DNA of 8,652 bases from Minisyncoccota bacterium (GTDB taxonomy: Bacteria; Patescibacteriota; Minisyncoccia; Phycocordibacterales; UBA2100), in NCBI GenBank assembly GCA_020058565.1, contig JAGVDT010000076.1:1-8652 (forward strand), in the 5' to 3' direction. The notes under the pieces are model-generated. The model ran no database searches and was not told where the DNA came from. It saw nothing but the letters and a program-made list of their open reading frames with translations. The position numbers and the translations under genes are program-made. Positions 5,842 to 8,652 of this stretch are shown here, piece after piece; position 1 is the stretch's first letter, and every line of letters starts with the position of its first letter.

Positions 5842-6888
5842 ATGAGCAATTGGAAAAACTTTGATACCAACCAAGTGGGCCAAGACAACGGCAATATTTT
5901 TGGCCTCCCATTTACGGCTGACGAATCACAGGTAGTACTGATCCCGGCCCCCTGGGGCGTCACCGTTTCCTATGGAGGTGGTACGCACAATGCTCCCGCA
6001 GCCATACTCAAAGCCTCCCCGCAGATGGACTACTACCACCCAAGCTTTGGCGCTGACACGTGGAAACTCGGTATCTCGATGCTGCCTCTGTCTGACTGGA
6101 AAGATGCCTACGATCAGGGCGTTGCTCTCCGGGAAAAGGCTAAAGCACATATAGAAATATTAGAGGATGGCCATATTGAAACTGCTCCTGAAGAAATTAA
6201 CAAGGTCTGCGAAGACCTCCACACCCGCATAGAAGCGACCGCCAAGGACCATCTCGACAAAGGAAAACTCGTAGGCCTCGTCGGCGGCGATCATTCCACG
6301 CCCTTGGGCCTTATGAGCGCCTTGGCGGAAAAACATGACGACTACGGCATACTCCAGATAGATGCGCATTGCGACCTCAGGGATAGCTACGAAGGCTTTA
6401 CCTACAGCCACGCTTCTATCATGCACAATGCCCTTAAAATGCCTCAAGTTAAGCGTTTGGTCCAAGTAGGCATACGTGACTACTCTATCGGCGAGAAAGC
6501 AATCATAGATGCCTCTAACGAACGCATCAGGACTTTTTTTGACGACGAAATTCATCAGCGACAGTTCAACGGCGCTCGCTGGCGCGAAATAGTAAACGAC
6601 GTGATCGGATGCCTCCCAGACAAAGTCTATATAAGCTTTGACATCGACGGCCTAGAGCCAGCCCTTTGCCCACACACCGGGACCCCAGTCCCCGGAGGGC
6701 TTACTTTCCAGGAAGCCATGTACCTAATTCAAGAAGTCGCTCTCTCGGGCAAAACCATCATCGGATTTGACCTAAACGAAGTTTCGCCTTCCCAGGAAAC
6801 CGAATGGAACGAAAACGTCGGCATGCGAGTGCTATGGAACCTCGCCAACTGGGCCGCCAAATCCAATCATCTTGAGCCCCTCTCTTAA
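5842..6888 (+). CDS. speB: Agmatinase-family ureohydrolase
   Basis: This 348-aa ureohydrolase of the arginase/agmatinase superfamily should hydrolyse a guanidino group, releasing urea, at a binuclear manganese centre. Predicted metal ligands are His151 (GGDHS, 148-152), Asp174, His176 and Asp178 (DAHCD, 174-178), and Asp267 and Asp269 (SFDIDG, 265-270). The block EGFTYSHAS (184-192) and GTPVPGGLT (280-288) are agmatinase-like. The protein is longer than E. coli SpeB (about 306 aa), mainly through an N-terminal region and an insert around residues 85-135. Likely substrates are agmatine (giving putrescine for the carboxyspermidine route) or aminopropylagmatine (giving spermidine directly as the last step of the carboxyaminopropylagmatine route); both fit the neighbours. 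The symbol follows homology, not proven activity. Its stop is 4 bp from that of the convergent minus-strand gene, with no convincing terminator between them. Confidence 0.88.
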   Translation: MSNWKNFDTNQVGQDNGNIFGLPFTADESQVVLIPAPWGVTVSYGGGTHNAPAAILKASPQMDYYHPSFGADTWKLGISMLPLSDWKDAYDQGVALREKAKAHIEILEDGHIETAPEEINKVCEDLHTRIEATAKDHLDKGKLVGLVGGDHSTPLGLMSALAEKHDDYGILQIDAHCDLRDSYEGFTYSHASIMHNALKMPQVKRLVQVGIRDYSIGEKAIIDASNERIRTFFDDEIHQRQFNGARWREIVNDVIGCLPDKVYISFDIDGLEPALCPHTGTPVPGGLTFQEAMYLIQEVALSGKTIIGFDLNEVSPSQETEWNENVGMRVLWNLANWAAKSNHLEPLS

Positions 6889-6892
6889 GGTC

Positions 6893-7414
6893 TCACCGGA
6901 GGAACTCCTTTTCCAATTCTTCACCCCATTTAGGGTCCACTTCTTTTAGCCCGCGGATTATCCCGATCGCTCGACTAAGCGCATACTGCCCCTCTTTACC
7001 TGAAAATGCCCCGGCGTGTACGTTCAGTGTTATTGTGCGTGTAATGTATGCTTGGAAATCCTTTCTCGGGGAAGAAATATGCCACAAGAGTTTCGCAAAA
7101 TTTACGCCCAGCTCTCCTATTGCTGCAAACCTCGCTTCGTCAGTGTCGGCTTTTTGGAATGCTGTTCTCGCTAAAAGCAGCTGGTTCCAACAGTGCACTA
7201 TTTCATTTTGTACGTCTTGTCCCGAAATATCCTCGCGCATCATTTTTGGGCGATCAATAGTAGTTCGGGTACGCGCAAGAAGATCATTGACGAAACTCCC
7301 CAGTACCATCGCGGGATATTTGCGGAGCTCAGTCTCATTATTCTCAGAAATCAAATCCAAAAACCGCTTAATGGTCAGACGAGGTAATTCGAGCTGTTTT
7401 TCTCCTCGTGCCAT
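6893..7414 (-). CDS. Hypothetical protein coupled to ychF
   Basis: I do not recognise this 173-aa protein. It has no signal peptide or hydrophobic membrane segment and is probably soluble. It is rich in charged residues and looks mostly helical, with likely helices at about 14-50, 67-90, 92-115, 117-137 and 144-172. It is mildly reminiscent of all-helical small domains, with no diagnostic motif. The ATG at 7414 lies one base after the ychF TGA (the junction reads TGATATG), so translation by termination-reinitiation is likely. No Shine-Dalgarno sequence precedes it. The stop is TGA. Co-translation with ychF suggests a linked role or merely shared expression. The reading frame is open and consistent with its neighbours, so it is probably a real gene. 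Confidence 0.7.
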   Translation of the reverse strand: MARGEKQLELPRLTIKRFLDLISENNETELRKYPAMVLGSFVNDLLARTRTTIDRPKMMREDISGQDVQNEIVHCWNQLLLARTAFQKADTDEARFAAIGELGVNFAKLLWHISSPRKDFQAYITRTITLNVHAGAFSGKEGQYALSRAIGIIRGLKEVDPKWGEELEKEFLR

Positions 7415-7415
7415 A

Positions 7416-8516
7416 TCAGCTATGCAAAAACTCCATCACGTCGCCGTCCTGGACAACATACTCCTTGCCTTCTGTGCGGAGCATCCCTTTGCCGCGAGCC
7501 GCAGACCAGGAGCCGCACTCCAGAAGCTTGTCCCACGCGATAGTCTCAGCGCGGATGAATTTGGTCATAAAATCGCTGTGTATTGCAGCACCTGCCTGCG
7601 GAGCAGTCGAACCGCGCTTTATCGTCCATGCGCGGCTTTCTTTCTCCCCGGTGGTGAAGAAAGATATCAGGTCGAGTAGCTCGTATGCCCCGCGGATAAG
7701 GCTGTTGAGCCCGTCTTCAGACACGCCGAGCTCTCTGCGAAAATCCGGGCGCTCGTCTTCGTGTACATCAGATAAATCGCGCTCGACGCCGATATCGACA
7801 AATACGTATTGTGCTTTTTCTTCTCGAAGGAAACGCTCTAGATGATGCCAGCGCTCGCCTTTTTCTGCGTCTACGTTTATGGCGCCGCTTTTCCTATTGA
7901 GAATGTACATGATGGGTTTCATCGTCAAAAGATGCAGGCTCTTAGCAACGGCAAATTCTTTTTCGCTTAGTTCCACAGTCCGTGCGGCTTTGCCTTCTCG
8001 CAGAACCGGGACTATTTTGGCCAGTGTATCGCGCTCGAGGATTATGTCTTTGTCGCCACCTTTAGAATCGCGCGTAGCGCGCTCCAGACGCTTTTCCGCG
8101 CTCTGCAAATCCGCTAGCACCAGCTCGAGGTTGATGACGTCGATATCACGTGCAGGGTCCGTTTCCCCATGCACATGCTGGATGTCTTCGTCGTCAAAAA
8201 GCCGCACCACCTCGGCGATAGCGTCAACTTCTCGGATATGCTGGAGGAATTGATTGCCAAGGCCCTCGCCTTCGGATGCACCCTTTACCAAGCCAGCAAT
8301 GTCTACAAATTCCACCACTGCCGGCAGCGTCTTTTGCGATTGCGACATTTCACTCAGTCTTTTGAGCCTATTGTCCGGCACAGCCACCACCCCCACATTG
8401 GGGTCAATTGTATTAAACGGGTAGTTTTCAGCCGGGACACCCTTCTGCGTCAATGCATTAAAAAGCGTCGACTTGCCGACGTTTGGTAAACCAACAATTC
8501 CCACGGAGAGTGACAT
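7416..8516 (-). CDS. ychF: Redox-responsive ATPase/GTPase YchF (Obg-related, OLA1 family)
   Basis: This 366-aa protein (E. coli YchF is 363) belongs to the near-universal ribosome-associated P-loop NTPase family that in studied members prefers ATP. The P-loop GLPNVGKST is at 9-17, the conserved NYPFNTIDPNVG switch segment at 31-42, and G3 is DIAG (72-75) followed by LVKGASEGEGLGNQFL. The G4 position is NRKS (207-210), not canonical NKxD, which is typical for YchF and consistent with relaxed base specificity. A central coiled-coil insert (about 130-200) precedes a C-terminal TGS domain with RAWTIKRG (295-302), IHSDF (312-316), IRAE (321-324) and VVQDGDVMEF (354-363). It is transcribed from a promoter overlapping the 3' flank of a transposase gene and is coupled to the downstream hypothetical gene. 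It is probably housekeeping and unrelated to the polyamine block. Confidence 0.96.
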   Translation of the reverse strand: MSLSVGIVGLPNVGKSTLFNALTQKGVPAENYPFNTIDPNVGVVAVPDNRLKRLSEMSQSQKTLPAVVEFVDIAGLVKGASEGEGLGNQFLQHIREVDAIAEVVRLFDDEDIQHVHGETDPARDIDVINLELVLADLQSAEKRLERATRDSKGGDKDIILERDTLAKIVPVLREGKAARTVELSEKEFAVAKSLHLLTMKPIMYILNRKSGAINVDAEKGERWHHLERFLREEKAQYVFVDIGVERDLSDVHEDERPDFRRELGVSEDGLNSLIRGAYELLDLISFFTTGEKESRAWTIKRGSTAPQAGAAIHSDFMTKFIRAETIAWDKLLECGSWSAARGKGMLRTEGKEYVVQDGDVMEFLHS

Positions 8517-8553
8517 GTGCAGGCATTATTCATCAAAAAAGTCTCAGCGTAAA
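8517..8553 (-). promoter_or_regulatory. Putative ychF promoter
   Basis: On the minus strand TTTACG (8553-8548), a 17-bp spacer and AATAAT (8530-8525) precede the ATG (8516) by 8 nt. This again predicts a leaderless or very short leader. The -35 begins 5 nt past the transposase stop, so it may lie inside the end of the mobile element. Both boxes deviate from consensus. Confidence 0.4.
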
Positions 8554-8558
8554 GTGTT

Positions 8559-8652
8559 TTAGGCAAGGACATTTGGCGGATTAGTTAGCTGGTAATCAGC
8601 GAGCATTTCATTGGGCGTCTTGCCATCCAATCCGCAGTGCTCAAGATCATTG
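8559..8652 (-). CDS. C-terminal fragment of a DDE-type transposase (partial, runs off the window)
   Basis: Thirty codons plus TAA are visible on the minus strand, entering from the window edge. The fragment contains HCGLDGKTPNEML near its start and ends NPPNVLA. An H-x-GLxGKTPxE block is typical of the extreme C-terminus of integrase-core (rve) transposases such as IS481- or IS3-like elements. It indicates an insertion sequence lying mostly outside the window with its transposase pointing towards ychF. The terminal inverted repeat and target duplication cannot be assigned, because the other end is not visible. Family assignment is tentative; whether the element is intact is unknown. Confidence 0.7.
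   Translation of the reverse strand, partial: NDLEHCGLDGKTPNEMLADYQLTNPPNVLA

Noticed and set aside
6889..6920. Terminator between the convergent ureohydrolase and hypothetical genes
   Set aside because: Only a 4-bp GGAG/CTCC stem followed by TTTT can be drawn; too weak to call.
7412..7418. Recoded TGA (glycine code of some candidate phyla)
   Set aside because: TGA ends ychF exactly where the family normally ends and is used again at 6893-6895, so TGA is a stop here.
7035..7679. 214-aa open frame on the plus strand across the hypothetical gene and the 3' end of ychF
   Set aside because: It covers two coupled minus-strand genes, one of them certainly ychF, and has no start signal or family motif.
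1..8652. CRISPR array, tRNA, rRNA or known riboswitch
   Set aside because: No spaced repeat array, cloverleaf or rRNA-like stretch was seen, and the intergenic spacers are too short or unstructured for known riboswitch classes I can recognise.

Overview
The window holds a compact set of bacterial genes on about 50% G+C DNA using the standard bacterial code: TAA, TAG and TGA all serve as real stops. Its core (about 39-6888) brings together the genes for making spermidine from aspartate. They are aspartokinase (lysC), aspartate-semialdehyde dehydrogenase (asd), a carboxy(nor)spermidine-synthase-type dehydrogenase, a carboxy(nor)spermidine-decarboxylase-type PLP enzyme (nspC) and an agmatinase-family ureohydrolase (speB-like). 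A GNAT acetyltransferase sits on the opposite strand between the dehydrogenase and the decarboxylase. The right part holds the translation-associated NTPase ychF, an unrecognised 173-aa protein coupled to it, and the C-terminal end of a transposase running off the window edge.

Layout: a 24-bp palindrome and promoter (1-38) precede lysC-asd (39-2364), a two-gene transcription unit. A 42-bp perfect hairpin and a new promoter (2426-2504) precede the dehydrogenase (2512-3837), which ends at a strong bidirectional terminator (3844-3884). The GNAT gene (minus, 3896-4390) and nspC (4497-5714) diverge from promoters whose -35 boxes overlap. A dyad-rich 127-bp spacer leads to the ureohydrolase (5842-6888). 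This gene converges, with a 4-bp gap, on the minus-strand pair ychF plus hypothetical gene (8516-6893). The partial transposase (minus, 8652-8559) lies upstream of ychF. No stretch over 300 bases lacks a gene.

How the genes work together: LysC and Asd make L-aspartate semialdehyde. The dehydrogenase would condense it reductively with a diamine (putrescine), or with agmatine, and the decarboxylase would remove the carboxylate. The ureohydrolase supplies putrescine before condensation (carboxyspermidine route) or releases urea at the end (carboxyaminopropylagmatine route described in Synechocystis). Sequence alone does not decide between these. Arginine decarboxylase, the expected agmatine source, is not in the window. 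Having lysC and asd beside polyamine genes rather than lysine, threonine or methionine genes suggests a supply dedicated to spermidine.

A recurring structural signal is that five genes (lysC, the dehydrogenase, nspC, the ureohydrolase and ychF) have a -10-like hexamer ending only 6-8 nt before the ATG, and none of these five has a visible Shine-Dalgarno sequence. This predicts leaderless mRNAs. The combination of leaderless-type starts, compact spacing and divergent enzymes would fit a Patescibacteria/CPR-type genome, but that placement is a low-confidence inference.
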